A DNA stretch of 64,000 bases from CBDCXF01 sp965223755 (GCA_965223755.1 CBDCXF010000002.1:1488001-1552000); one strand, 5' to 3'. Counted from the first letter of the stretch, positions 44,303 through 53,641 are shown. Made by a program: numbers and translations. Notes: a model not told the origin generated them from the sequence alone.

Positions 44303-45247
44303 TTACTCTCCGCTGAACCTCAAGGTAACAGTCACCGCAGCGCCGGTCTTGCGGCCAGACTTTGGGTGTTTGGGCGCCTCGTAGCGCCATTTGTAAAGCG
44401 CCTCGCGCGCCGGTTGATTTAATCTGACATCAGAAGTCTCTATGATCTTGACATCTGCAACTTTACCGTTGCGCCGGATCGAGAGGTTGGCGGTCACTTC
44501 GCCAACGACTCCAATCTCCTGTGGGGGATGGTGTTCAAGCAACCGGACAACCAGGTTGGGTGCCTGTTCGCAGTTTCCGTCCATATTGAAGTTCACCGTC
44601 AAGGTATAGAACACGTTAATGGGCTCGCCTTTGACGACTGCCGGTTCAAACCTCCAGTTTTTCACGGCAGCCCGAGCTGCTTCTCCGAGTCCGCCCGGCA
44701 AATTTTTCAAGATGCGAACGCTGTCAACAGCCCCTGTCTTGTTGATGATGGCTTCCAGGATTACGAGACCTTGAATGCAAGCCCTACGCGCTACATCTGT
44801 GTAAATGGGTGGTGGAGAACTGGTTTTTCTGGGAGCAGCGATCTCATCCCCAATGCGTACCGGACGGTTATCCGGGTCTGGGCAAGGATTTTCAAAGCGA
44901 ATCGTTAGCGGAAGAAGGACTTCAATCGGTCCTTTCGAGCTGCGCAGGACCCCTGGCTCGTAAATCCACGTACTGACTGTTTCTTTCGCCAACTCGGCCA
45001 TGCCGAAATGGGCGTCCTCAAGGATCTCTGCGCCGCCAATGGACCCGTCTTTGTTGACGTGCAGAAGAAGCTTTACAACGCCACTGACACACTGATCGCG
45101 CGCTTCCCCAGGGTACGGCGGATACGCTCCAGAAATCCGGCGGGGAGGCACGATTCTAGGATCGTTTGCCTCGTACGGCTCTGCATGTAAAGCGACGCCA
45201 CTGAGACTCAAAAGGACCCAGGAGCCGAGTAGCAGAGTTCTGCTCAA
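44303..45247 (-). CDS. Secreted protein with three tandem TonB C-terminal-like domains
   Basis: 314 residues from a TTG at 45247 that overlaps the stop of the upstream gene (TTGA) and places a clear signal peptide at the N-terminus (SRTLLLGSWVLLSLSGVALHA). Three TonB_C-like domains follow at about 30-118, 135-222 and 228-314; each has a G-x-V-x-L-x-V-x-(N/R)-x-(D/T)-G core and a W-x-(F/Y)-(E/A)-P-like segment (TWIYEP, NWRFEP, KWRYEA). There is no proline-rich spacer and, after signal cleavage, no membrane anchor, so it is unlikely to be a classical energy-transducing TonB. It may bind TonB boxes or receptors in the periplasm. Role unknown. Confidence 0.75.
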   Translation of the reverse strand: MSRTLLLGSWVLLSLSGVALHAEPYEANDPRIVPPRRISGAYPPYPGEARDQCVSGVVKLLLHVNKDGSIGGAEILEDAHFGMAELAKETVSTWIYEPGVLRSSKGPIEVLLPLTIRFENPCPDPDNRPVRIGDEIAAPRKTSSPPPIYTDVARRACIQGLVILEAIINKTGAVDSVRILKNLPGGLGEAARAAVKNWRFEPAVVKGEPINVFYTLTVNFNMDGNCEQAPNLVVRLLEHHPPQEIGVVGEVTANLSIRRNGKVADVKIIETSDVRLNQPAREALYKWRYEAPKHPKSGRKTGAAVTVTLRFSGE

Positions 45248-45615
45248 GGCTTGAACAGTGCCAAATAACCGGCCGAAAAAACCAACAAAGGAATCACCCA
45301 CAACAGCGGTTTCGCTACCCGAGGACTGCGGCGCATCCAAAACGGCATGATGCCGAAGATAATCCATAGCACGATCTTCATCCACACCCAACCAGGAAAA
45401 GCCCCTCCATGCCCGATACTGAGTCGGGCGAGCATGCCGAATCCGGCAACGATGAGGGCTACCAGGCCGATGCCGTGCAGCGCCATCAGCGGAAGGCGCA
45501 GGACTGTTTCTTTGATGTCCTGACCGGTGGCGATCAACGCTGCAGTGCCGCCAAGGGACACCAGGACCGCGGCCAGACCGAACAAGTGAATCAAGTTGTA
45601 GGTGGTCATGCTCAT
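45244..45615 (-). CDS. Small membrane protein of unknown function
   Basis: 123 residues, four predicted membrane helices (about 8-28, 42-62, 76-94 and 100-119). A His-rich second half of helix 2 and conserved-looking SIGHGGAFPGWVWMKIVLW segment give a weak resemblance to small heme/copper-type membrane proteins, but I cannot name the family. It begins 27 bases after argS and overlaps the next gene by four bases, so it is co-transcribed with both. An alternative start lies two codons downstream. Confidence 0.65.
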   Translation of the reverse strand: MSMTTYNLIHLFGLAAVLVSLGGTAALIATGQDIKETVLRLPLMALHGIGLVALIVAGFGMLARLSIGHGGAFPGWVWMKIVLWIIFGIMPFWMRRSPRVAKPLLWVIPLLVFSAGYLALFKP

Positions 45616-45642
45616 CGCTTTCTCCCCTTCTTGCGAATTGCG

Positions 45643-47556
45643 CTACATGCGGGCCGGGATTCGAATCCCGAGCAAGCCGCAGACGGTTTCGATTCCACGT
45701 TCAAAACACGCGAAGGTTTGCAATCGCAGGCGTCGCAGCTCTTCGTCCTCTTCGTGCAGAACGGGGTGGCGGTGGTAGGCGGCGTTGAACTTTTGCGCCA
45801 GATCAAAGCCGTGGCGGGCCACGAGTGAAATTTCGTAAGGTGGCGTCGTGGCCTCGGCAATGACTTGCGGCGTGCGAGCGGTGGCCACCACCAGGTCCCA
45901 GAGATCGTCGTGATCCCTCCACAACGCGTTGGCGACCGGAGCGGCGACATCGGTTTCGATTCCGGCGGCCTCCAGTTTGCTGCGAATGTTGCGAGCCCGC
46001 ACCGCCGAATACTGTAGGTAGGGCCCGGTTTCTCCTTCGAAGGCGAGTGCTTCATCGAGGTCGAAGGCGATTACCCGGGTGGTGGTGGCTTTGGCCATGA
46101 ACATGCGCAAGGCGGCGACCGCGATTTGTGTGGCCAACGTTTGGCGATCGGATTCTTCGACTTCAGGATTGCGTTGCTGGATTTCCGTAGCGCTCTTTTC
46201 GATCAATTGATCGATCAGGTCGTCCGCTTTGACTCCGATGCCCTTACGTCCGGACATCTCGACGCTTCCGCCGTCATTGCCGACACCCAGAGCTGCGGCG
46301 GTGGCCGACGATAAGGAAACCATTTCGTAGGCAAAATGGAAAGACTCTTTGGCCTCGTCCTCATGGCCGAGCGCTTCGAGTCCGGCGCGGACGATCTTTT
46401 GTAGATAGCTCTGTCGCGCATCGATGACATTGATGGCGTGGTCTCCGGCACCAAATTTGGGCGTGGCTGCTTCGGGTTGTTCCGACCCGTGGTCGGTTCG
46501 CCAGATGTTTTCGTTGTCCCAGTAACGATAGCCAAAGTCGAGGCCCAGGAGTCCGAATTTCCATAGTTGATAGGCAATGTCTTTGCCGACGTAAGTGATC
46601 GTTCCGTCGGAGCGGACGATGACTTTGTCCGGGTCCTCGAGGCCGCGGAATTCCTCGCTCTCCGTCAAGGGCATGACCCAGCACCCTGCATTCTTGCCCT
46701 CGTCTTCGAAGCGCACGGCGCCCGAATCCTTCAGTTGTTCGAAGGCTCGAGAGAAGAAGTCAAGCGCCAGAATGTCGCTTTCGCGGGTGAGAAGGTCATA
46801 GCTGATGTCGAGGCGCTGCATCGTTGCCAGATGCCGCCCTACGATCCGCTCGGCAACCATTTGCCCCATGCGCGCACGGTCTCCCTCGCCGGACTCAAGC
46901 TGGTGCAGGGTCTGTTGGCGCAACGGGCGACGCTCCGGGTCCTCTTCATACCAAGCTCCAACCTTCGCATAGAGGTCCCAGCACAGGTAGTCAAACGGAT
47001 CTGGGAGGGCAGCTACGTCATCGCGCGAGGCGCCTTCGATGTCAGTAAAACCAACCACGACGTCGGCAACCTGAACACCGGTGTCGTCGATGTAGTTCTG
47101 CACCTCGACGTCATGGCCGACGCCGCGCAGCAGGCGTGCGAGGATGTCGCCGAGAACCGCATTGCGCAGGTGGCCGATGTGAGCGGCTTTATTGGGATTG
47201 ATATTGGTGTGTTCGACGATGATCTTGCGCCGATCGGGCGCTACGCCGACTAAGTTGCACCGCGGAGTCTGTTCGGCGATGGCGGCACGGTTCAAAAACA
47301 AGTTGAGATAGCCGGCGCCCTCCACCGACAAGCGGTCGGCATCCTCTGGCAACCTGAGATCCTCAGCGATCTTATTGGCGATATCGCGTGGCGAGTTCTT
47401 GAGCTCTCGAGCCAGTCCCAGGGCCACTGGTGATGCTAAGTCGCCCATGCTTCGTTGCGGCGGAAGCAACACAGGTGGATCGATGTCCAGCCCGTAAAGG
47501 TCATGAATCCGCGCTTGCAGCGAGGTGCGAAACTGTTGTTCGAGGCTAGACCACAT
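45643..47556 (-). CDS. argS: Arginyl-tRNA synthetase
   Basis: 637 residues, class I synthetase. N-terminal ArgRS-specific additional domain (about 1-110), the HIGH-type motif in NINPNKAAHIGHLRNAV (about 118-134), and a KMSK-equivalent region with MSGRKGIGVKADDLID, a known ArgRS variant lacking canonical KMSKS. The C-terminal anticodon-binding DALR domain ends the protein (AFDLDEALAFEGETGPYLQY, then AYHRHPVL). It is slightly longer than typical (550-600). It heads a minus-strand run with the two membrane or secreted proteins downstream. Confidence 0.95.
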   Translation of the reverse strand: MWSSLEQQFRTSLQARIHDLYGLDIDPPVLLPPQRSMGDLASPVALGLARELKNSPRDIANKIAEDLRLPEDADRLSVEGAGYLNLFLNRAAIAEQTPRCNLVGVAPDRRKIIVEHTNINPNKAAHIGHLRNAVLGDILARLLRGVGHDVEVQNYIDDTGVQVADVVVGFTDIEGASRDDVAALPDPFDYLCWDLYAKVGAWYEEDPERRPLRQQTLHQLESGEGDRARMGQMVAERIVGRHLATMQRLDISYDLLTRESDILALDFFSRAFEQLKDSGAVRFEDEGKNAGCWVMPLTESEEFRGLEDPDKVIVRSDGTITYVGKDIAYQLWKFGLLGLDFGYRYWDNENIWRTDHGSEQPEAATPKFGAGDHAINVIDARQSYLQKIVRAGLEALGHEDEAKESFHFAYEMVSLSSATAAALGVGNDGGSVEMSGRKGIGVKADDLIDQLIEKSATEIQQRNPEVEESDRQTLATQIAVAALRMFMAKATTTRVIAFDLDEALAFEGETGPYLQYSAVRARNIRSKLEAAGIETDVAAPVANALWRDHDDLWDLVVATARTPQVIAEATTPPYEISLVARHGFDLAQKFNAAYHRHPVLHEEDEELRRLRLQTFACFERGIETVCGLLGIRIPARM

Positions 47557-47633
47557 TAACTTAGCGATTCCTGACTTAGCTGACTGTGGACTTTGGGTGG
47601 GCTCAAGTGGCGTAGTCGACCGCTCACTTTCGA

Positions 47634-47642
47634 TGGTAGAAT
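47634..47642 (+). promoter_or_regulatory. Putative extended -10 for the macro-domain gene
   Basis: TGG-TAGAAT (47634-47642) matches an extended -10 and lies 27 bases before the ATG, with GGAGGAG between. No clear -35 is seen 17 bases upstream. Confidence 0.4.
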
Positions 47643-47668
47643 GAGGGGTCTGACTGCTGGAGGAGTCG

Positions 47669-48232
47669 ATGCCTCAAGAACAACTTAAGACAAAAGAAAA
47701 CCGACTCACAATTCGCCTAAGCGACACATTCCTCGATCTCATCGAGGGCGATATCACTCTGCTGGAAGTTGATGCGATCGTCAACCCCGCAAACGAAGAT
47801 CTGCGCATGGCCGGTGGACTTGCCGGGACTATCCTCAAGAAGGGTGGCGATTCAATTCAGCGCGAATGTGACCGCATCGGCGGCACACCGGTTGGCACGG
47901 CCGTGATCACGGGATCTGGGGAACTCCCGCACAAGCACGTAATCCACGCGGTCGGTCCCCGTATGGGTGAGGGTGATGAAGACCGTAAACTGTCATCGGC
48001 GGTACGTGCTTGTCTGGCGCTCGCCGACCGACACGGACTGTCCTCGATGGCGATTCCGGCGATCTCGACCGGAATTTTCGGCTATCCGATGGATCGCTGT
48101 GCGCGCATCACGCTGACCGAGATCCACCGCTACTTGCAAGGTGGTACCAAATTGCAGCGCGTGTCGGTGGTCCTCTACGATGAAGCCGCCTACAACGCCT
48201 TCGCGCAGGAACTTCGTCGCGGCTTCAGGTAG
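47669..48232 (+). CDS. Macro-domain protein (ADP-ribose / O-acetyl-ADP-ribose binding)
   Basis: 187 residues from an ATG with a GGAGGAG site. A stand-alone macro domain: IEGDITLLEVDAIVNPANED, GGLAGTILKKGG, the phosphate-binding loop PAISTGIFGYPMDRCA and a C-terminal VLYDEAAYNAFAQEL. The NPAN asparagine and the GIFGYP loop match MacroD-type hydrolases that deacetylate O-acetyl-ADP-ribose or remove ADP-ribose from proteins or nucleic acids. Divergent from argS, monocistronic, and followed by a tandem repeat array. Target unknown. Confidence 0.9.
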   Translation: MPQEQLKTKENRLTIRLSDTFLDLIEGDITLLEVDAIVNPANEDLRMAGGLAGTILKKGGDSIQRECDRIGGTPVGTAVITGSGELPHKHVIHAVGPRMGEGDEDRKLSSAVRACLALADRHGLSSMAIPAISTGIFGYPMDRCARITLTEIHRYLQGGTKLQRVSVVLYDEAAYNAFAQELRRGFR

Positions 48233-48282
48233 GGCGATTGTCGGCTTCGCTGCCGACCCCCGAAGCCAGTTTGACCTCTCAC

Positions 48283-48410
48283 AAGCCAGTTGATCCCGGA
48301 AGCTAGTAGATCCCGGAAGCCAAGTCATCGCGGAAACCAAGTGATCGCGGGAACCAAATGATCCCGGAAGCCAAGTGATCCTGGAAACCATTGATTCCGG
48401 AAACCAGTCA
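48283..48410 (+). repeat. Degenerate tandem array of about 17-base units
   Basis: Seven or eight imperfect units of roughly AAGCCAAGTGATCCCGG (16-17 bases each) run from 48283 to 48410. They differ at a few positions (GATCCCGG, CATCGCGG, GATCGCGG, GATTCCGG). The unit is not a multiple of three and no reading frame with coding character spans it. It fills most of the 254-base gap between the macro-domain gene and the aminopeptidase gene. No hairpin or spacer pattern suggests CRISPR. Confidence 0.88.
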
Positions 48411-48486
48411 AGCTAGCCACGTCTTCGTGAAACGCGCATCCAATTTACAGCCGCAGCCCTGTTTGGGTTAGCGGCATAGGGGAGCT

Positions 48487-51183
48487 ATGCCTACAAACAG
48501 ACCAACCGTGCTGATGAACCTGTGTGCCGCTTTATTGGCTTTTGTTGCTGTTTCCTGTGTGAGCAGTGCCCCCTCGGCTGTCAACAGAGACCCTTCGCCA
48601 GAGCGGGCGGCCACTGACGCCGCTCCTGAGACACCCGCCGAAGAACAGCCGCGGCCCGGTGGATTTATGGACCGTCTTGACGCCCGGGTGGCGCCGGTGC
48701 GACAAGTAATCACTTTGCGCCTCGATCCCGGGCAAGCGAACTACTCCGGCTCGACGCTGATCGACCTTGAAGTCAGCGAGGCGGTCGACGAAGTGCTGTT
48801 TCACGCGCAGGACCAGGAACTGGAGCGAATCACTCTTTCCGGTTCTGATGGGGAGATCGACGTCGAAGTCGAGCGTGGAGAGCTAGGGTTCACGCGAGCC
48901 GTTGTTGGTCAAAGGCTGCAACCGGGAACCTACCAACTTGCCATCGACTTCAAGCAAGGCTTCAACACCCAAGCGGTGGGTCTCTACCGCACTGAATATC
49001 AAGACACCAACTACCTCTTCACTCAGTTTCAAGCGGTCGACGCGCGCCGCGCTTTCCCCTGCTGGGATGAGCCGCAATACAAGATTCGCTATCAACTGAC
49101 GATCGAAGTTCCGGAGGGGATGGAAGCGCTGACCAACACCCCTATTGCCAACTCCCAAACAACCGATGGGTGGACGACTCTGGAGTTTGCCGAGACACCC
49201 CCGACGCCCAGTTACTTGCTGGCCATCGCCGTCGGCCCGTTCGAGACCATTGAAGTCGAAGGAGTCGACTATCCAGCTCGCATCGTGACGGTGAAGGGGT
49301 TTACCGAACTTGGAAAACTGGCGGCGGAGATGACACCGCCCATCATGTCTGCTCTCGAAGAGTATTTCGGCCGCCCCTATCCCTATGCCAAGCTGGATCA
49401 GATCGCGGTACCCGAGTTCTGGCCGGGAGCGATGGAAAACCCCGGCGCGATCACTTACGCCGACCGCATTTTGCTGCTTAGAGATGATGCTGGGCCGAGG
49501 CGCAAACGGTTCTTGGCACAGGTCATGGCGCACGAGTTCGCGCACATGTGGTTTGGTGACTTGGTGACCATGCAGTGGTGGGACGATCTTTGGCTCAACG
49601 AATCCTTTGCCGCGTGGATGGAAAACAAAATCCCTGAGCAGCTCTTTCCTGAGCTGAGACCGGCGTTGGCCGGTCGCCGTGCCACCCAGAACATCATGGG
49701 GCGCGACGCAAGGCCGTCGGCTCGAGCTGTTCGGCGCACCGTGACCACCACTCACGACATCTTTGCCGATATCGGGACTATCTACGAAAAAGGGGCAGGG
49801 GTGTTGTCGATGATCGAACGCTGGCTCGGCGAAGAGCGGTTCCAAGACGGCGTGCGTCGCTACATCGACGGCCATCTTTGGGGCAACGCCACCGCCGACG
49901 ACTTCTGGGCGGCCCTTTCCGCCGCCAGCGGAGAGGACGTGTCGTCAGTGTTGGCGGGCTTCATCGTCCAGCCCGGCCTGCCGTTGGTCTCGGTTGATGA
50001 CCGCGACGGTCGACTGTGGCTGTCGCAGCAGAGATTCCGCACCGCTGGAAGCGATACCGAGGACCTCGGGTGGCAGATTCCAGTCAACGTTCGGTGGCAG
50101 TCGGTGGGCGGTGTCCAGGAACGTAGCCTGCTGCTGGGTGCCGAGCCGGTTGCCTTTGCCGTGACCAACGAGGTTTCCTGGGTGCTTCCTGACGCTGGGG
50201 CGCAGGGTTACTACCGCTGGAGCGTTCCCCAAGGCGGGTTGGCGAAGATCGCTCAGGCGAGTGCAGAACTGACACCGCGAGAACGAGTCGCTTTGCTCGA
50301 CAACGCCGCCGCTCTCCTGGACGCAGGGCATCTCACCGGCGCCGACTATCTGGAACTGCTGGAGGTCGTGGCGGCGGATGAAGATCCCGATGTACTCGGC
50401 GGCGTCCTCGATGGCATTGACAAGGTGGGCGCGGTGTTCGTTACCGACCAAAACCGTTCTCTTTATGCGGCCTATTTACGGTCCGCGTTGCGGCCGATCG
50501 TGGAGCAACTCGGCTGGAACCGCCGCGATGGCGAGATCGAGACCACCAACGCTCTTCGTCGCCGCTTACTCACGACCCTCGGTGTCGACGGGCGGGATGC
50601 CGAAGTCCGGGCCATGGCGCGGGAAATGGCCGGACAGTTTTTGACCGAAGCCGGCTCCGTCGACAGTGAGTTTGTGGCTCCCGTTCTGGCGATTGCTGGG
50701 ATCGACGGCGGTCGCGACCTCTTTGAGACCTACCGCAGCCGATTTGAAAATCCCACCGAACCTGACGACCGGAGGCGATTCCTGTCGGCGATGGCGGCGT
50801 TTGAGGATCCAGAGCTAGTACAAGAAGTGAGGAGTTATTCACTGTCCGACGCCGTCAAACCGACCGAGATGTTCGCCGCCTTTCGCACTGCGACCTCGGA
50901 TGCCGACGCCGACGAGCGGTTGTCTTGGATCTTTGAGAACTACGATCGGCTCAAAGACAAGGTGTCCGAACAAGGCGTGGGTTTTCTGCCGTTTGTGGCT
51001 GGAGGATGCTCTCGCGCGCGCCTCGAACGCGGTGTCGAGTTCTTTAGCGATCCTGCCCACCAGGGCCCAGGGACTTTGACCAACCTGGGGCGCGTTCAAG
51101 AGCAGGTCGAAGAATGTCTTGCACTACGTGAGCGCGAGGCGCCGGCAGTCGCCGAATACCTTGCCCAGTTCGATACCAACTAA
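48487..51183 (+). CDS. M1 family aminopeptidase, lipoprotein
   Basis: 898 residues. The signal ends at a VSC lipobox (about C24), so the enzyme is membrane-anchored outside the cytoplasm. Order: N-terminal beta domain (about 55-240), thermolysin-like catalytic domain with GAMEN at 314-318, HEFAH at 349-353 and the third zinc ligand E372 (HExxH-x18-E), then an ERAP1-like helical C-terminal domain. It should remove N-terminal residues from peptides taken up or released in the periplasm. The ribosome site (GGGGAG) is close to the ATG. It converges on apgM with only five bases between stops. Confidence 0.94.
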   Translation: MPTNRPTVLMNLCAALLAFVAVSCVSSAPSAVNRDPSPERAATDAAPETPAEEQPRPGGFMDRLDARVAPVRQVITLRLDPGQANYSGSTLIDLEVSEAVDEVLFHAQDQELERITLSGSDGEIDVEVERGELGFTRAVVGQRLQPGTYQLAIDFKQGFNTQAVGLYRTEYQDTNYLFTQFQAVDARRAFPCWDEPQYKIRYQLTIEVPEGMEALTNTPIANSQTTDGWTTLEFAETPPTPSYLLAIAVGPFETIEVEGVDYPARIVTVKGFTELGKLAAEMTPPIMSALEEYFGRPYPYAKLDQIAVPEFWPGAMENPGAITYADRILLLRDDAGPRRKRFLAQVMAHEFAHMWFGDLVTMQWWDDLWLNESFAAWMENKIPEQLFPELRPALAGRRATQNIMGRDARPSARAVRRTVTTTHDIFADIGTIYEKGAGVLSMIERWLGEERFQDGVRRYIDGHLWGNATADDFWAALSAASGEDVSSVLAGFIVQPGLPLVSVDDRDGRLWLSQQRFRTAGSDTEDLGWQIPVNVRWQSVGGVQERSLLLGAEPVAFAVTNEVSWVLPDAGAQGYYRWSVPQGGLAKIAQASAELTPRERVALLDNAAALLDAGHLTGADYLELLEVVAADEDPDVLGGVLDGIDKVGAVFVTDQNRSLYAAYLRSALRPIVEQLGWNRRDGEIETTNALRRRLLTTLGVDGRDAEVRAMAREMAGQFLTEAGSVDSEFVAPVLAIAGIDGGRDLFETYRSRFENPTEPDDRRRFLSAMAAFEDPELVQEVRSYSLSDAVKPTEMFAAFRTATSDADADERLSWIFENYDRLKDKVSEQGVGFLPFVAGGCSRARLERGVEFFSDPAHQGPGTLTNLGRVQEQVEECLALREREAPAVAEYLAQFDTN

Positions 51184-51188
51184 GCCAG

Positions 51189-52406
51189 CTAGGCGCCGAA
51201 CTTGGCCAGACGTCCGGCGTGGGCGAAAAGCAATCCCATCAGTGAGGTTGCGGGGATGGTGCCCAAATGGCCGCGTAAGGCCTGTAGTTCGTCAAAGCGC
51301 GTCGTCTCATCGTTGAAGCAGTTGTCGCCGGAGAGGACCACTGGAACGGGATGCCAGCTATGACCGCGCATCGGCGCCGGCGTCGAGTGGTCGCCGGTGA
51401 CAGCAATGACGCTGGGGTTCAGATCTAGGAGGCGTGGTAAGTGGTGATCGACGTGCTCCAACACCTCAACCTTGGCGGCCAGGTCGCCGTCTTCGCCCGC
51501 CTGGTCCGTTTGCTTGACGTGCAGAAAGAAGAAATCGAAGTCCTCCCAACTGCGGGCAACATCATCGACCAAACCGGCAAAGTCTTTGTCAGCCGGCATG
51601 TCGGCCATTCCGCATGCCGCCGCCACACCACGGTAGAGCGGGTAGCCTGCAAAGGCGCCGAAGCGAGCGCCGAAGATCTCCGGCAACTGAGGGAGCTGCG
51701 GACGCTGGGAAAAGCCGCGCAGAGTGACTCGGTTCGCCTGAGGCTCATCCGCCAAGGCTTGGTGAGCTGCGGCGATGAACGCAGCGACCAAATCGGCGGT
51801 CGCCGCGGCCGCCGGACCTAGGGGTTTGGGCTCGCGTGGCGGCACGCCGAGAGTCTGGGGGTCGGTCTCGCTCACTCGGGGATCCAGGTTCTCGCCTGTC
51901 AGCACCAACACGAAGCGATGCCCCTCGCCCGGGTGCACCCGAGCACCGATGCTTGAATCCCTTAAGACCGCGTTGATCCGCGAGCAAAGATCGCGACAGG
52001 TCTGCGTCGAAATGCGGCCGGCTCGTCGATCGGTGAGGTCACCGTTGGGGTCTGCGGTGGCAAAGTTTCCACGCGCCAAGACATCGGTGGCATCGAAATC
52101 GATCGCCAGGCCAAGGGCTTCGAGGACGCCACGTCCGATATCGTTTTCGGTTTGTCGCGGGTCGTAGCCAAACAGAGCTAGATGCCCCGGGCCGCTCCCC
52201 GGAGTGATGCCCTGGGTCACAGGAATCAGTCTCCCACTGCAACCCCTGTCCGCTAACCGGTCGAGATTTGGGCAAGCCGCCTTCATCAGGGCGGTCTCTG
52301 GTTGCGCACGGGTGCGCAGATCGCCGACTCCGTCGAGGACCAAGAGGACCATCTTGGTGTCGGACGGCTGAGCCAGTCGCTGCCAGAGAAGTTGGTCGGG
52401 GGTCAT
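51189..52406 (-). CDS. apgM: 2,3-bisphosphoglycerate-independent phosphoglycerate mutase, archaeal type
   Basis: 405 residues. Alkaline-phosphatase superfamily fold with metal site residues in MVLLVLDGVGDL, the nucleophile region ITPGSGPGHLALFGYDP, then FFLHVKQTDQAGEDGD and VTGDHSTPAPMRGHSWHPVPV. This is the ApgM form (about 400 residues) common in archaea and scattered in bacteria, distinct from the GpmI form of about 510. It interconverts 3- and 2-phosphoglycerate, feeding the enolase at 16726. A small unknown gene ends three bases upstream of its ATG. Confidence 0.93.
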   Translation of the reverse strand: MTPDQLLWQRLAQPSDTKMVLLVLDGVGDLRTRAQPETALMKAACPNLDRLADRGCSGRLIPVTQGITPGSGPGHLALFGYDPRQTENDIGRGVLEALGLAIDFDATDVLARGNFATADPNGDLTDRRAGRISTQTCRDLCSRINAVLRDSSIGARVHPGEGHRFVLVLTGENLDPRVSETDPQTLGVPPREPKPLGPAAAATADLVAAFIAAAHQALADEPQANRVTLRGFSQRPQLPQLPEIFGARFGAFAGYPLYRGVAAACGMADMPADKDFAGLVDDVARSWEDFDFFFLHVKQTDQAGEDGDLAAKVEVLEHVDHHLPRLLDLNPSVIAVTGDHSTPAPMRGHSWHPVPVVLSGDNCFNDETTRFDELQALRGHLGTIPATSLMGLLFAHAGRLAKFGA

Positions 52407-52409
52407 CGG

Positions 52410-52829
52410 TTAGGCAACGAAATAGGCGCTGGCGCGGATCTGCAGCCTCGAGCGCGAGGCAAAACCACCCCCGGCAAGGGCGTAGGCGGACTGTGCCCCA
52501 AGGATGGGCAAAACAACCCAGCCATCGAAGGTCTCTCCTGCTTTATAAGCAGGCACGACTGGCTCCAGCTCCGCCAGTCGAAACCACCGCTCTTCGCTAG
52601 GGCCGAGCCGCGTTTGCAACTCGACGTAGGTGCGGTCGAGATCGACATTGCGATCCTGTGCCGGATACCAGATCGACACCACAAAGCGCACTTCGTCGTA
52701 GGTCGTGGTGTCAAAGTCGCCTTGACCGTCGAGAGCGAGCTCAAAACGAAAACCACCGTTGGCGTCGGTAGCGAAGATCTCAGGAGTGGCGTCGAAGAGG
52801 ATGTGTTGTGGCGCGTTCCGCGGAGTCAT
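52410..52829 (-). CDS. Conserved-looking protein of unknown function
   Basis: 139 residues from the ATG at 52829. No signal peptide or membrane helix. Beta-rich pattern with alternating hydrophobics (GGFRFELALDGQGDFDTTTY, RFVVSIWYPAQDRNVDLDRTYVELQ), consistent with a jelly-roll or beta-sandwich fold. I do not recognise a family. It lies three bases before apgM and downstream of trmJ on the same strand, so it is probably co-transcribed. Start choice is uncertain; a position 17 codons upstream is also open. Confidence 0.55.
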   Translation of the reverse strand: MTPRNAPQHILFDATPEIFATDANGGFRFELALDGQGDFDTTTYDEVRFVVSIWYPAQDRNVDLDRTYVELQTRLGPSEERWFRLAELEPVVPAYKAGETFDGWVVLPILGAQSAYALAGGGFASRSRLQIRASAYFVA

Positions 52830-52900
52830 ACAAGGCCTTAGCCTGCCCTTCTCACCAGACTTTGTCCAGGCTCTTGCCACCGGCTGAAGACGGAGCTTGT

Positions 52901-53641
52901 TCAGCTTTCAGTGCGCTCGAGACGGTGGCGCAAACGGCGCAGCGCACCGCGCAGCAGATTCACTTCGCGCTGGGTGATCGCGGCCCGGCCCAACAGCCGG
53001 CGTAGATCCAGCGCCGCCGCGTCAAAGGTGTCGTCTCGGGCGAAGCCAGACGCCTTCAGCACTTCGACTCCATCGCCGAAAAGCCCTTGAATCTCTGCAT
53101 GGTTGGCACGCGGCTCATCGTCTTCCGGCTGCGGCGCCTGGACTTCGGCCTGGCCGGATTGGGCCAACTCGTACAGGACGATGAGGGCGGCTTGAGCCAG
53201 ATTGAGAGTCGGTTGTTCGATAGAAGTTGGAATCGAGACCAGCGGGTCGCAGAGGGCCAGTTCCCCCATGCGTAGGCCGGATGCCTCGCCGCCGAACACC
53301 AAAGCGGTAGGAGTGGCCGGAGAGTCTTCCCTCTGCAGCACCTCAGGAAGCTGGGCTGCGGTGACCAAGCGTCCGGCCGCCAAACGACCGCGTCCGGCTG
53401 TGGTGCCGGCTACGCGTTGGAACGGGGCTACGGCTTCTTCAAGTGAAGCCGCGATCGAGGCGTTCTCTAGGATATGGCCGGCGTGTACCGCGAATGCGCG
53501 CGCGGTCGAGTCGATGGCGGCCTGTGGATCGACCAAGATCAACCTGCTTCGACCCATGTTGGCCATGGCCCTCGCCACCGCCCCGATGTTGCCCGACTCC
53601 TGCGGCCGAACCAGAACGACGGCGAAACGATCGGAGTTCAT
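52901..53641 (-). CDS. SPOUT RNA methyltransferase, TrmJ/TrmH family
   Basis: 246 residues. Knotted SPOUT fold: motif 1 VLVRPQESGNIGAVARAMANMG, motif 2 TALVFGGEASGLRMGEL and motif 3 PTSIEQPTLNLAQAALIVLYEL. The order and the motif 1 wording (RPQESGNIGAVARAM) match TrmJ, which 2'-O-methylates position 32 of tRNA. A C-terminal helical extension (about 170-246) is also TrmJ-like. The start overlaps the maf stop (ATGA). Confidence 0.88.
   Translation of the reverse strand: MNSDRFAVVLVRPQESGNIGAVARAMANMGRSRLILVDPQAAIDSTARAFAVHAGHILENASIAASLEEAVAPFQRVAGTTAGRGRLAAGRLVTAAQLPEVLQREDSPATPTALVFGGEASGLRMGELALCDPLVSIPTSIEQPTLNLAQAALIVLYELAQSGQAEVQAPQPEDDEPRANHAEIQGLFGDGVEVLKASGFARDDTFDAAALDLRRLLGRAAITQREVNLLRGALRRLRHRLERTES

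Noticed and set aside
48283..48410. Possible CRISPR array
   Set aside because: The units are contiguous, degenerate and 16-17 bases long, with no unique spacers and no cas genes in the window.
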